NCBI GenBank assembly: GCA_017549815.1
Contig: JAFYNH010000001.1
Coordinates: forward strand, 23,777 to 87,776
Length of the DNA: 64,000 nt
DNA from: Selenomonadaceae bacterium
Lineage (GTDB): Bacteria; Bacillota; Negativicutes; Selenomonadales; Selenomonadaceae
Direction: 5' to 3'
The notes under the pieces were generated by a model, which ran no database searches, was not told where the DNA came from, and worked only from the letters and a program-made list of their open reading frames with translations. Positions 53,777-60,897 of the stretch are shown here, in pieces. The first letter of the stretch is position 1, and each line of letters starts with the position of its first letter. Made by a program: the position numbers and the translations under genes.

Positions 53777-54244
53777 TTAATATTCCCGATCCACAAAGAG
53801 CGCGACATCTATTCTGTTCCCGTCCAAATCCATTTCGACAGTAAGATAATGGGAGTCGCTGATTTTAATCGTGTAATCTTCGTCAATCGTAAGTTCGGGA
53901 GGAGTAATATCGACTTCATAACCCATTTGAGCAAAGTTGGTAGCGGCGCGAGCAGTCAGCATATTAGCCATCTCGCGAATCGCGCTTTGCACCAATTCTC
54001 CAAATTTTGTTACTGGCACTCCGAACATCATTGTCGACGCGATATATTTGGCAGTGTCTGTTGTCATGTTGTAGATTACATTGCCGCAAAGTTGTTTAGT
54101 TAAGCCAACCTTAATCGTGACGCCGTTACTTATGACGTTCCTTTCTTGCAGGTAAATTCTCTGCCGCTTGGGCATAGAGAATCCCATTTGCGGCATGACT
54201 TCCATGAATGCATCTATTATAGGGTTGACCAGTTTTGCATCCAC
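53777..54244 (-). CDS. cheX: CheX-like chemotaxis phosphatase
   Basis: 155 residues from a GTG at 54244, chosen because AAGGAG lies 9 bases upstream and CheX proteins usually begin like M-x-A-x-x-VNP; an ATG at 54265 is upstream of that site. The catalytic E-x-x-N signature is in ELVQSAIREMANMLTARA, followed by a GYEVDITPPELTID segment typical of CheX. CheX dephosphorylates CheY-P; here the partner could be the receiver domain of the adjacent regulator. Confidence 0.8.
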   Translation of the reverse strand: MDAKLVNPIIDAFMEVMPQMGFSMPKRQRIYLQERNVISNGVTIKVGLTKQLCGNVIYNMTTDTAKYIASTMMFGVPVTKFGELVQSAIREMANMLTARAATNFAQMGYEVDITPPELTIDEDYTIKISDSHYLTVEMDLDGNRIDVALFVDREY

Positions 54245-54380
54245 CTTAGCAATCTCCTTTCGCATTTTGATTTTTGCGCGGCGATTTTCCTCATGCCGCA
54301 GAGCAAATTCTTGAAATAATTCCTGTTAAATTTCTATACACTGGCAACTTTTACCTGCCGCCTTTTTAAAATATTTTTTG

Positions 54381-54447
54381 TAGGGACGAGGGTTTAGGGA
54401 CTGGTAGTAATTAGTCCCTTGTCCCTTGTCCCTTGTCCCTAACCCCT
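54381..54447. repeat. TAGGGAC/GTCCCTT array upstream of the DUF4127 gene
   Basis: Left arm TAGGGAC, GAGGGTT, TAGGGAC; a short spacer; right arm AGTCCCT, TGTCCCT, TGTCCCT, TGTCCCT, AACCCCT. The last TTGTCC forms the -35 box of a candidate promoter. Confidence 0.85.
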
Positions 54448-54461
54448 ATATCTGTTAAACT
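54433..54461 (+). promoter_or_regulatory. Candidate promoter with its -35 inside a repeat
   Basis: TTGTCC (54433-54438), 17 bases, TAAACT (54456-54461), 29 bases before the DUF4127 start. Change in the number of GTCCCTT units would not move this copy, since it is the last. Confidence 0.4.
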
Positions 54462-54490
54462 ATGGGAAATTTTTTTAGGAGGAACAATTT

Positions 54491-56053
54491 ATGTTAAAAA
54501 ATTTTTTAATTGCTTTGTTGATTATATTTACTGGCACCGCGCAAGCGTCCGCCGAGAAAATTTTATTTATTCCGCATGACAACAGACCCGTTTCCTCTCA
54601 ACAGCCCGTCGAAGTGGTTGAGCAACTTGGTTACAAAATCATCTCGCCGCCTTTGGAACTTTTAACTAAGCCAAATGAACTTTGGGCTTGGTTTAATGAG
54701 AACGCGCCCTTTGCTGATGCCGCTGTCGTTTCGTCCGACGCATTGATTTACGGCGGGTTGATTCCTTCGCGCAGTCATCAAATCGACAACGATATTTTAA
54801 CCGCTCGCGTTGAAAATTTCAAAACGCTCCGCGAAAATAATCCGAACTTGCGACTTTATGCCTTTGGCTCGCTTATGAGGACGCCAAAAGTTGGAACGCC
54901 CGGCGACCGCGAAGAACCTGATTATTATGGCGAATACGGCACAAATATTTTCCAACTTACCCGCCTCCTCGATAAGCAGGAGATTGATAAGCTAAATAAA
55001 ACGGAAAAAACTTATCTCGAACTCCTAGAACGAATTATTCCTGACGAAATTCTTGACGATTGGTTTGCTCGCCGCGTTAAAAACCTTTCTGCTACTGAAA
55101 AGCTTCTCGACTTTGCAAACGACGCCATAATTAATTATTTCGTCATCGGTCGCGACGATAATGCGCCTCTCAGTCAAACTCATCGCGAAAATCGCATTCT
55201 CCTTAACTACATGCAAAATATTCCCAATGCTAAAGCCCTATCACACGCCGGAATTGACGAATACGCTATGCTTTTGCTCACTCGTGCCGTAAACGACCTG
55301 CGCGGCTCCGTTCCTTCCGTTTATGTCAAATTTAATCGCGGTAAGGGCGAAAAAACCATTCCTGCTTATTCCGACGAGCCTATCGGCATTTCTATTCGCG
55401 ATGAAATCATAATCGCCGGCGCAATTCCAGTTTCTAAGCCCGAACGAGCTGATTTTGTGCTTTTCGTCAACACAGACCCTAAAGGAAATACTTTTCACTT
55501 CCATAATTCCTTCCCGCCTCAAACTTTAACTAAGAAACAAGAAAAATATTTCATGAAGAACGCTAAAAAGTTAACCGCGCAGATTGAAGACGCTTTGAAT
55601 AAAAATTTGCCCGTCGGTGTCGCCGATGTCATTATCGCGAACGGCTCCGATAACGCCCTTATGAATCAGCTTAGCGATAAACATTTACTGTTCAAGCTCC
55701 AAACTTACGGCGGCTGGAATACTGCGACCAATACGACGGGCTTCGCGCTGGGCACGGGTATTTTGGCAAAAAAAATGAGCCGCAAGTCTATTAATCGACT
55801 CCTTACACGTCGCTATCTTGACGACTGGGCTTATCAGGCGAATGTCCGCACGCAAATTGCTGAAGAACTTTCCAAACGTCCCGATGGCTTAGCTATTTAT
55901 CTGAATTTTGGCGAGCACGAGGCGGAGATTGTCGAGCGCGAAAATTTCCTTATGCGCGACTTCGCCAAGAAAAATTTGCCGCGTGTAAAAAATTTTACCG
56001 TTAAGAATCCGTGGCACAGAATGTTTGAATGTGAAATAGTTTTTAGGGACTAG
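54491..56053 (+). CDS. DUF4127 secreted protein
   Basis: 520 residues, AGGAGG about 8 bases upstream of the ATG. Signal peptide MLKNFLIALLIIFTGTAQASA. The mature start KILFIPHDNRPVSSQQPVEVV, then SSDALIYGGLIPSR, YGEYGTNIFQLTRLLD, IGRDDNAPLSQTHRE, GIDEYAMLLLTRAVND and VADVIIANGSDNALM are the conserved segments of DUF4127. The family is secreted and its function is unknown to me. The stop codon TAG and the last three residues (FRD) come from a TAGGGAC-TAGGAAC repeat that begins inside the gene, so the ancestral C-terminus may have differed. Confidence 0.78.
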   Translation: MLKNFLIALLIIFTGTAQASAEKILFIPHDNRPVSSQQPVEVVEQLGYKIISPPLELLTKPNELWAWFNENAPFADAAVVSSDALIYGGLIPSRSHQIDNDILTARVENFKTLRENNPNLRLYAFGSLMRTPKVGTPGDREEPDYYGEYGTNIFQLTRLLDKQEIDKLNKTEKTYLELLERIIPDEILDDWFARRVKNLSATEKLLDFANDAIINYFVIGRDDNAPLSQTHRENRILLNYMQNIPNAKALSHAGIDEYAMLLLTRAVNDLRGSVPSVYVKFNRGKGEKTIPAYSDEPIGISIRDEIIIAGAIPVSKPERADFVLFVNTDPKGNTFHFHNSFPPQTLTKKQEKYFMKNAKKLTAQIEDALNKNLPVGVADVIIANGSDNALMNQLSDKHLLFKLQTYGGWNTATNTTGFALGTGILAKKMSRKSINRLLTRRYLDDWAYQANVRTQIAEELSKRPDGLAIYLNFGEHEAEIVERENFLMRDFAKKNLPRVKNFTVKNPWHRMFECEIVFRD

Positions 56054-56077
56054 GAACTAGGAACTAAGGATAAGGGG
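56044..56077. repeat. TAGGGAC array overlapping the DUF4127 stop
   Basis: TAGGGAC, TAGGAAC, TAGGAAC, TAAGGAT, then AAGGGG. The second TAG is the stop codon. One arm; it is followed by a separate short inverted sequence of AGCT/AAGCTT units up to 56113. Confidence 0.75.
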
Positions 56078-56110
56078 TTTGCTGAAAGCTGACAGCTCCA
56101 AGCTTAAAGC

Positions 56111-58345
56111 TTAAAAAATGTGCATTGCTTTTACGGCTTGTCCTATACAAAGTCCGCCGTCATTAGGTGGAATAAGCTCGTGACGCAAAACTTTTAAGCC
56201 GCGCCGTTGAAGTTTATCGGTTGTCAGCGAACTCAACAGCGAATTTTGAAAGACGCCGCCGCTCAATGCGACGGTTTTTATTTTTGTCTTAAAGCTAAGT
56301 TCTTCGCAAATCTGCGCGGTCATTTCTGCCAACAGTTCATGGAATAATCGCGCCAAGTCATTAACATTTTCTCCGTTAAGTCGGCGATTTAAAATCTCAT
56401 CGAAAATCTTATCGGTCGTCATGAATTCTGCGCGGAATTTTTTATTTGAATGTTCGGCGCAAGCTTGCAAACGCATTGCCGCTTCTCCCTCGTAAGTAGA
56501 AATTTTACAAATGCCCAGAATCGCGGCAACAGCGTCAAAAATTCTCCCGACGCTTGTCGAAGTCACGCAGTTAATATTTTTATCGAGTAAAAATTTTTGT
56601 CCGCGCAGATTTATATCGTCGGCAAGATTTAATTCGCGAGCCGCATCGAGATTTTTCATAAGAGCAACGGCAATGCGCCAACCTTCCCGCGCAGATTTAT
56701 CGCCGCCCGCCTGAGTAAATTTTTCTATGTGCGCGGCGCGTTCGTAAGTTTTTTCGTTGCAGATAAAAAATTCTCCGCCCCAAATAGTTCCGTCATCGCC
56801 GTAGCCCGTGCCGTCGAAAGCTACGCCGATAACTTCGCCATGAAAATTATTTTCCGCCATACAGCTCAAAATGTGCGCGTAGTGGTGTTGAATTTTAATC
56901 AGCGGGATATTACTTTCGGCAGAAATTTTTTCGGCAAGGGCAGTTGTCTGATAGCGCGGGTGTAAATCGCAAGCAATAACTTCAGGCGTAATTTCCAAGA
57001 GGTCGCTCATACGGCGGATAGACTTTTTTAAAACTTCAACGGTTTGCAAATTGCTAACGTCTCCGATATAGGGCGAGGCGTAAAGCAGATTATTTTTAGC
57101 TAGGCAGAAAGTATTTTTAAGCTCGCCGCCAATAGCAAGGACAGAACGTTTGCCGCCTTCATAGAAAACCGGGAGCGGAGCATAACCACGACTGCGCCGA
57201 ATCATTGACGGGCGGTTGTCGATAAAATCCATTACGGAATCATCTGCGCGGAGGAGAATTTTTCTGTTGTGGCTTAAAATGGCGTCGCAGAAGTCGAAAT
57301 TTTTAATAGCATCGTCATCATCAATGGTAATCGGGACGCCCGACGGATTGCCGCTTGTCATCACTAGGGAAGTAGGGAAATAGGGAAGTAGGGAATCAGG
57401 GAAATTGAAAATCAGCATGTGTAATGGAGTATAAGGCAACATGACGCCGAGTTTATTAATATTGGGCGCGACATTTTTAGCAACCTTAGTCCCTAGTCCC
57501 AAGTCCCTTGTCTCTAACAAAACGATAGCTTTCTGCGGAGAGTCCAAGAAAGTTTTTTCAACGTCGGATAAAAAACATTCTCGCTTAATGGCGTCGATAT
57601 TTCTGAACATGACGGCGAACGGTTTAGTTGGACGAGTTTTTGAATTGCGGAGCCTTTGAACAGCGTCAAAATTCCGAGCGTCGCAAGCCAAATGAAAGCC
57701 GCCGATACCTTTAATCGCGACAATGCCGCCGTTTGCCAAAATTTTTCGTGTAAATTTAATGGCGTCGTGTCCGCGCAGATTTTTTCCTAACAAATAAACT
57801 TCGCAACCGCAATCATTACAGCAAATCGGCTGGGCGTCGTAGCGTCGAGAATCGGGATTAAAATATTCTTCCTTGCAAGCGTCGCACATAGGGAATTCAC
57901 TCATCGAAGTCCTTTCGCGGTCATAGGGCATATTCTTCATAATAGTTAGACGCGCCCCGCAAGCCGTGCAATTTATAAACGGGTGTAGATAGCGGCGATT
58001 ATTCGGGTCGAAAAGTTCTTCGGCGCATTTGTCACAAATGGCAATGTCGGGCGAAACGAAAATATCTCCCGCCTCGTGAACGCTGTCGACGATTTGAAAG
58101 TCGGAGAAATTTTTATCGGGCAAATTGTTAATATCGATTTTCAGAATGGTGGAGCGCGGTGGATTTTTATGATTAATATCGTCCAGAAAATTTTTCAAGT
58201 CGTTGTCGGAACCCTGCGCGAAAATTTCAACGTAGGAGCCGCGATTGGCGACGTTGCCGACAATGTTATTTGCGTTGGCAATGCGACTGATAAACGGACG
58301 AAAGCCTACGCCTTGAACGATACCGAAAATTTTTATGTTAAGCAA
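56111..58345 (-). CDS. hypF: Carbamoyltransferase HypF
   Basis: 744 residues, TTG start with AGGAGG 9 bases upstream. Domains in order: acylphosphatase-like (GIVQGVGFRPF), two zinc fingers (CDKC/CTAC and CDAC/CNDC, about 103-180), YrdC-like nucleotide domain (GGIVAIKGIGGFHLACD, KTRPTKPFAVM, LPYTPLH, TSGNPSG), and Kae1-like domain (IQHHYAHILSC, AFDGTGYGDDG, GRIFDAVAA, ALSGGVFQN). HypF makes the cyano ligand precursor of [NiFe]-hydrogenase with HypE, so a hydrogenase should be elsewhere in the genome. Two repeat arrays (57365-57404 and 57486-57517) are read through in frame within the YrdC-like domain, lengthening loops. Confidence 0.93.
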   Translation of the reverse strand: MLNIKIFGIVQGVGFRPFISRIANANNIVGNVANRGSYVEIFAQGSDNDLKNFLDDINHKNPPRSTILKIDINNLPDKNFSDFQIVDSVHEAGDIFVSPDIAICDKCAEELFDPNNRRYLHPFINCTACGARLTIMKNMPYDRERTSMSEFPMCDACKEEYFNPDSRRYDAQPICCNDCGCEVYLLGKNLRGHDAIKFTRKILANGGIVAIKGIGGFHLACDARNFDAVQRLRNSKTRPTKPFAVMFRNIDAIKRECFLSDVEKTFLDSPQKAIVLLETRDLGLGTKVAKNVAPNINKLGVMLPYTPLHMLIFNFPDSLLPYFPTSLVMTSGNPSGVPITIDDDDAIKNFDFCDAILSHNRKILLRADDSVMDFIDNRPSMIRRSRGYAPLPVFYEGGKRSVLAIGGELKNTFCLAKNNLLYASPYIGDVSNLQTVEVLKKSIRRMSDLLEITPEVIACDLHPRYQTTALAEKISAESNIPLIKIQHHYAHILSCMAENNFHGEVIGVAFDGTGYGDDGTIWGGEFFICNEKTYERAAHIEKFTQAGGDKSAREGWRIAVALMKNLDAARELNLADDINLRGQKFLLDKNINCVTSTSVGRIFDAVAAILGICKISTYEGEAAMRLQACAEHSNKKFRAEFMTTDKIFDEILNRRLNGENVNDLARLFHELLAEMTAQICEELSFKTKIKTVALSGGVFQNSLLSSLTTDKLQRRGLKVLRHELIPPNDGGLCIGQAVKAMHIF
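57365..57404. repeat. Five TAGGGAAN octamers in hypF
   Basis: TAGGGAAG, TAGGGAAA, TAGGGAAG, TAGGGAAT, CAGGGAAA: exactly 40 bases. Coding strand reads NFPDSLLPYFPTS just before VMTSGNPSG. Confidence 0.82.
57486..57517. repeat. GTCCCTA array in hypF, opposite orientation
   Basis: TTA, GTCCCTA, GTCCCAA, GTCCCTT, GTCTCTA, A. Heptamer subfamily, 80 bases from the octamer array and facing it. Coding strand reads LETRDLGLGTKV. Confidence 0.75.
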
Positions 58346-58376
58346 AATAAATCGCCTCCTGCGCAGATTTTAACAT

Positions 58377-58401
58377 AAAAAAATCCCGCCGCTTTGACGG
58401 G
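58377..58401 (-). terminator. Terminator of the 791-residue metallopeptidase gene
   Basis: Minus strand CCCGTC, loop AAAGC, GGCGGG, then a run of T. The same block occurs at 60848-60873 after the paralogue. Confidence 0.8.
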
Positions 58402-58425
58402 TTTAAAAATTTTTCCGCGCAGATT

Positions 58426-60801
58426 TTATTTCTTTTTGCCGCTAAACGTCACGAGATTATTTTTCTTAGTCAGACTTGTTGAAGTTTCAAGCTCCGAATA
58501 ATTTGCCGAAACTTCTTTACCCTTAACGATTGAGCTGAGATTATCGGAAGTCGCGAAATTATCATCATCGATAAACCACATTGGCGCGGTTTCCTTCTTG
58601 AGCTTTGCCGAATAAGTTTTGCTGGTTTTCTTGCCCGACGCGCTGATAAAGTTAATCTTTTTACCGACGGCGTTTTTCAAAGTCAAAGTAGCGTCGCCGA
58701 CCTTGACAATGACATTTTTTCCGCTTTGGGACGATTTATACATGCCGCTCGTAATTTTAACGGTATCATTGGCGTTGAAACCGGTTACGCTGTCCTTGCC
58801 GTCGCCTGTGCCGAACTCGTAAACTGTATGTTTGCCAGTGTTGGTAATTTTATCGTTGCCCGCGCCGCCCGTTATCGTCACATGGTCGCCGTAGTTGAGA
58901 ATTTTATCTTTTCCGGCACCGCCGTTGATATAAGCTTTAACGCCGTCATTCTTTATCGAATCGTTCCCAGCGTCGCCAAGCAAAAATGAACTCTCGCCGC
59001 TCGAATAAAGCGTATCATTTCCACTGCCGCCCGCGATTGAACTTTTATCGGCATAATTTACGACGAAATCATTGCCCGAACCGCCGCTCAACTTGGAGTT
59101 TTCGCCGTCATTGTTGTTGACGAGCTTATCATTACCCTTGCCGCCGTCCGCGCTTATCGAAGCAACTTCATTTTTAATTGAATCAACACCTTCGCCGCCG
59201 TAAATTTTACTTTTCGCGCCTTTATTCCAGATAATATCATTGCCGGCTCCGCCGTACAGCGTCGAATCAGTTCCTTCGTTAAAAATGCTGTCGTTATCAT
59301 TCTGCCCGTAGATTAATATCTCCTTGACAGTGTTTTTAATCGTGTCCGCGCCGTCACCGCCGTAAATCGTAGCATCTATGCCAGTAATTGTCGTACTCTC
59401 GTCAATAATTTCGTTATTAAAGATAAAATCATTGCCCGCGCTACCGTATACTTTGGCATATTTGCCGTAATTGGCGATTGTATCGTTGCCATCACCGCCG
59501 AGCATTGTTACGTCCGAGCCGTAATTGATAATGAAATCTTTATCTGCGCCCGCGTCGATTGAAACTTTCTTGCCTTCAGAGTAGTTAGTGACAGAATCAT
59601 TGCCCTTGCCGCCGTATATTGTAATTTTATCGCCGCGATTGTCGATTGAGTCTTTTCCGCTACCGCCATTGACAGTTACATTGCCGGAATAGTTTTTAAT
59701 AACGTCATTGCCTTTGCCCGCCGCGATTGAGACGTTGGAACCGCTGTTTGATAGCGTATCGTTGCCCTTACTGCCCGTCATCGTAACTGTATCGAAATAA
59801 TTCGTCGCGAAGTTCAAATCATCTACTGTAACTTTCTTTTTATAAGTATCGTAATCGAAAGTGGTATCCGTGCCCGCTTGTTTAGCGAAATAACGCATGA
59901 AAATATAGCCGAAAACGTAAACTTGCTCAGGCAAATACTTTACAATCGATTTCGTCGTCAAAACGTCTTCAAAAGTCTCCAGATTCTGCATGTAACTGAT
60001 AAATTCATCGTAACGTTCATGATCTATGCCTGTAACTAACTCGGCAGTGCCGCCTTCTGCAAACCAACCCGGGAAATCCTCCATATAAAGAATATTACTC
60101 GCTACTAAACCGTGAACAAGCTCGTGCATAAGACTTATATCCAAAGTTGAACCGGGAATTTTGCCGTGACGGTTTTTGGGATCCATATCTTTAAACCGTC
60201 CCATATTCACAGTAAGAGAACGAGACTCATATTCGCGATCGTCATCGCTATCAAAGTTTACAGAAGCCAATGAACCGTCGTCTTCGTCGTCCATAAACAC
60301 TAATTTAAGGCGCGCATTGGTCGTAGTGGACGCGGTGTATGATAAACCGTAACTTTCTTTGATTTGTTTGAGTGCTTCGCGAATCCACCAGCTGTAAAGC
60401 CCTTGCACGACGTATTGTTGGTCGGCTGTCAGCTCTTCTTTAGGCGGAATGCCGTAAATCGTTAAGCCGTCGACCGTGAACGAATCGCCTTCGGGATATT
60501 TTGGGTCGCCTTCGCAAAGAAAAATATTATCTTCGTCTTTAGCGATTTTTCCGCCTGCGTCGGAGCCGCTGATTGCGCCGATGTCCTTGTTGTCGAGTAT
60601 GATTCCACATTTCTCGACAAGGAACGTGTGCCAATTCTTCGCCGATTTCAAATCAGAAAGAAATTGGGCGCGAAGTTCGGCAAAACTCTTGAATTTTGAT
60701 TTTGAGCTTGCTTTAATCGCCTCATCAAGTGCGGCTTCGCCCTGCAAAGTCGTATTGTCAAAACTCTCCATGAAAGTTTTAATTACTTCCTGTTGTGTCA
60801 T
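58426..60801 (-). CDS. RTX-repeat zinc metallopeptidase
   Basis: 791 residues, AAGGAGGAG upstream. No signal peptide. Residues 1-320 are a conserved N-terminal domain with zinc motif H226-E227-L-V-H230 and a third candidate ligand Glu249 in WFAEGGTAE, the spacing of gluzincin-type peptidases. Residues about 335-650 are 18-residue repeats of the type GGAGND-x-I-x-N-x-G-x-x-VTI. The C-terminal 130 residues (DTVKITSG onward, APMWFIDDDNFATSDNLSS) are nearly identical to the paralogue and may hold the type I export signal. Probably a secreted protease held at the surface with calcium. Its own extended -10 promoter lies at 60838-60846. Confidence 0.8.
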   Translation of the reverse strand: MTQQEVIKTFMESFDNTTLQGEAALDEAIKASSKSKFKSFAELRAQFLSDLKSAKNWHTFLVEKCGIILDNKDIGAISGSDAGGKIAKDEDNIFLCEGDPKYPEGDSFTVDGLTIYGIPPKEELTADQQYVVQGLYSWWIREALKQIKESYGLSYTASTTTNARLKLVFMDDEDDGSLASVNFDSDDDREYESRSLTVNMGRFKDMDPKNRHGKIPGSTLDISLMHELVHGLVASNILYMEDFPGWFAEGGTAELVTGIDHERYDEFISYMQNLETFEDVLTTKSIVKYLPEQVYVFGYIFMRYFAKQAGTDTTFDYDTYKKKVTVDDLNFATNYFDTVTMTGSKGNDTLSNSGSNVSIAAGKGNDVIKNYSGNVTVNGGSGKDSIDNRGDKITIYGGKGNDSVTNYSEGKKVSIDAGADKDFIINYGSDVTMLGGDGNDTIANYGKYAKVYGSAGNDFIFNNEIIDESTTITGIDATIYGGDGADTIKNTVKEILIYGQNDNDSIFNEGTDSTLYGGAGNDIIWNKGAKSKIYGGEGVDSIKNEVASISADGGKGNDKLVNNNDGENSKLSGGSGNDFVVNYADKSSIAGGSGNDTLYSSGESSFLLGDAGNDSIKNDGVKAYINGGAGKDKILNYGDHVTITGGAGNDKITNTGKHTVYEFGTGDGKDSVTGFNANDTVKITSGMYKSSQSGKNVIVKVGDATLTLKNAVGKKINFISASGKKTSKTYSAKLKKETAPMWFIDDDNFATSDNLSSIVKGKEVSANYSELETSTSLTKKNNLVTFSGKKK

Positions 60802-60837
60802 GAATATTTCTCCTCCTTGTAAATTGAACTGCTACGC

Positions 60838-60846
60838 ATTATATCA
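60838..60846 (-). promoter_or_regulatory. Extended -10 promoter for the 791-residue gene
   Basis: Minus strand TGATATAAT, directly after the T-run of the upstream gene's terminator; no good -35 hexamer, as is common with an extended -10. Confidence 0.45.
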
Positions 60847-60847
60847 T

Positions 60848-60873
60848 AAAAAAAATCCCGCCGCTTTGACGGG
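60848..60873 (-). terminator. Terminator of the 921-residue metallopeptidase gene
   Basis: Minus strand CCCGTC, AAAGC, GGCGGG, then nine T-rich bases. It is a copy of the block at 58377-58401, including the flanking sequence up to the stop codon. Confidence 0.8.
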
Positions 60874-60897
60874 TTTAAAAATTTTTCCGCGCAGATT

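Noticed and set aside
54245..54310. Regulatory hairpin upstream of cheX
   Set aside because: A GCGGC/GCCGC stem exists but has a 14-base loop and no T-run, and no operator or flagellar-type promoter could be matched nearby.
56078..56113. Terminator between the DUF4127 gene and hypF
   Set aside because: AGCT/AAGCTT units can form small hairpins, but no T-run follows on either strand.
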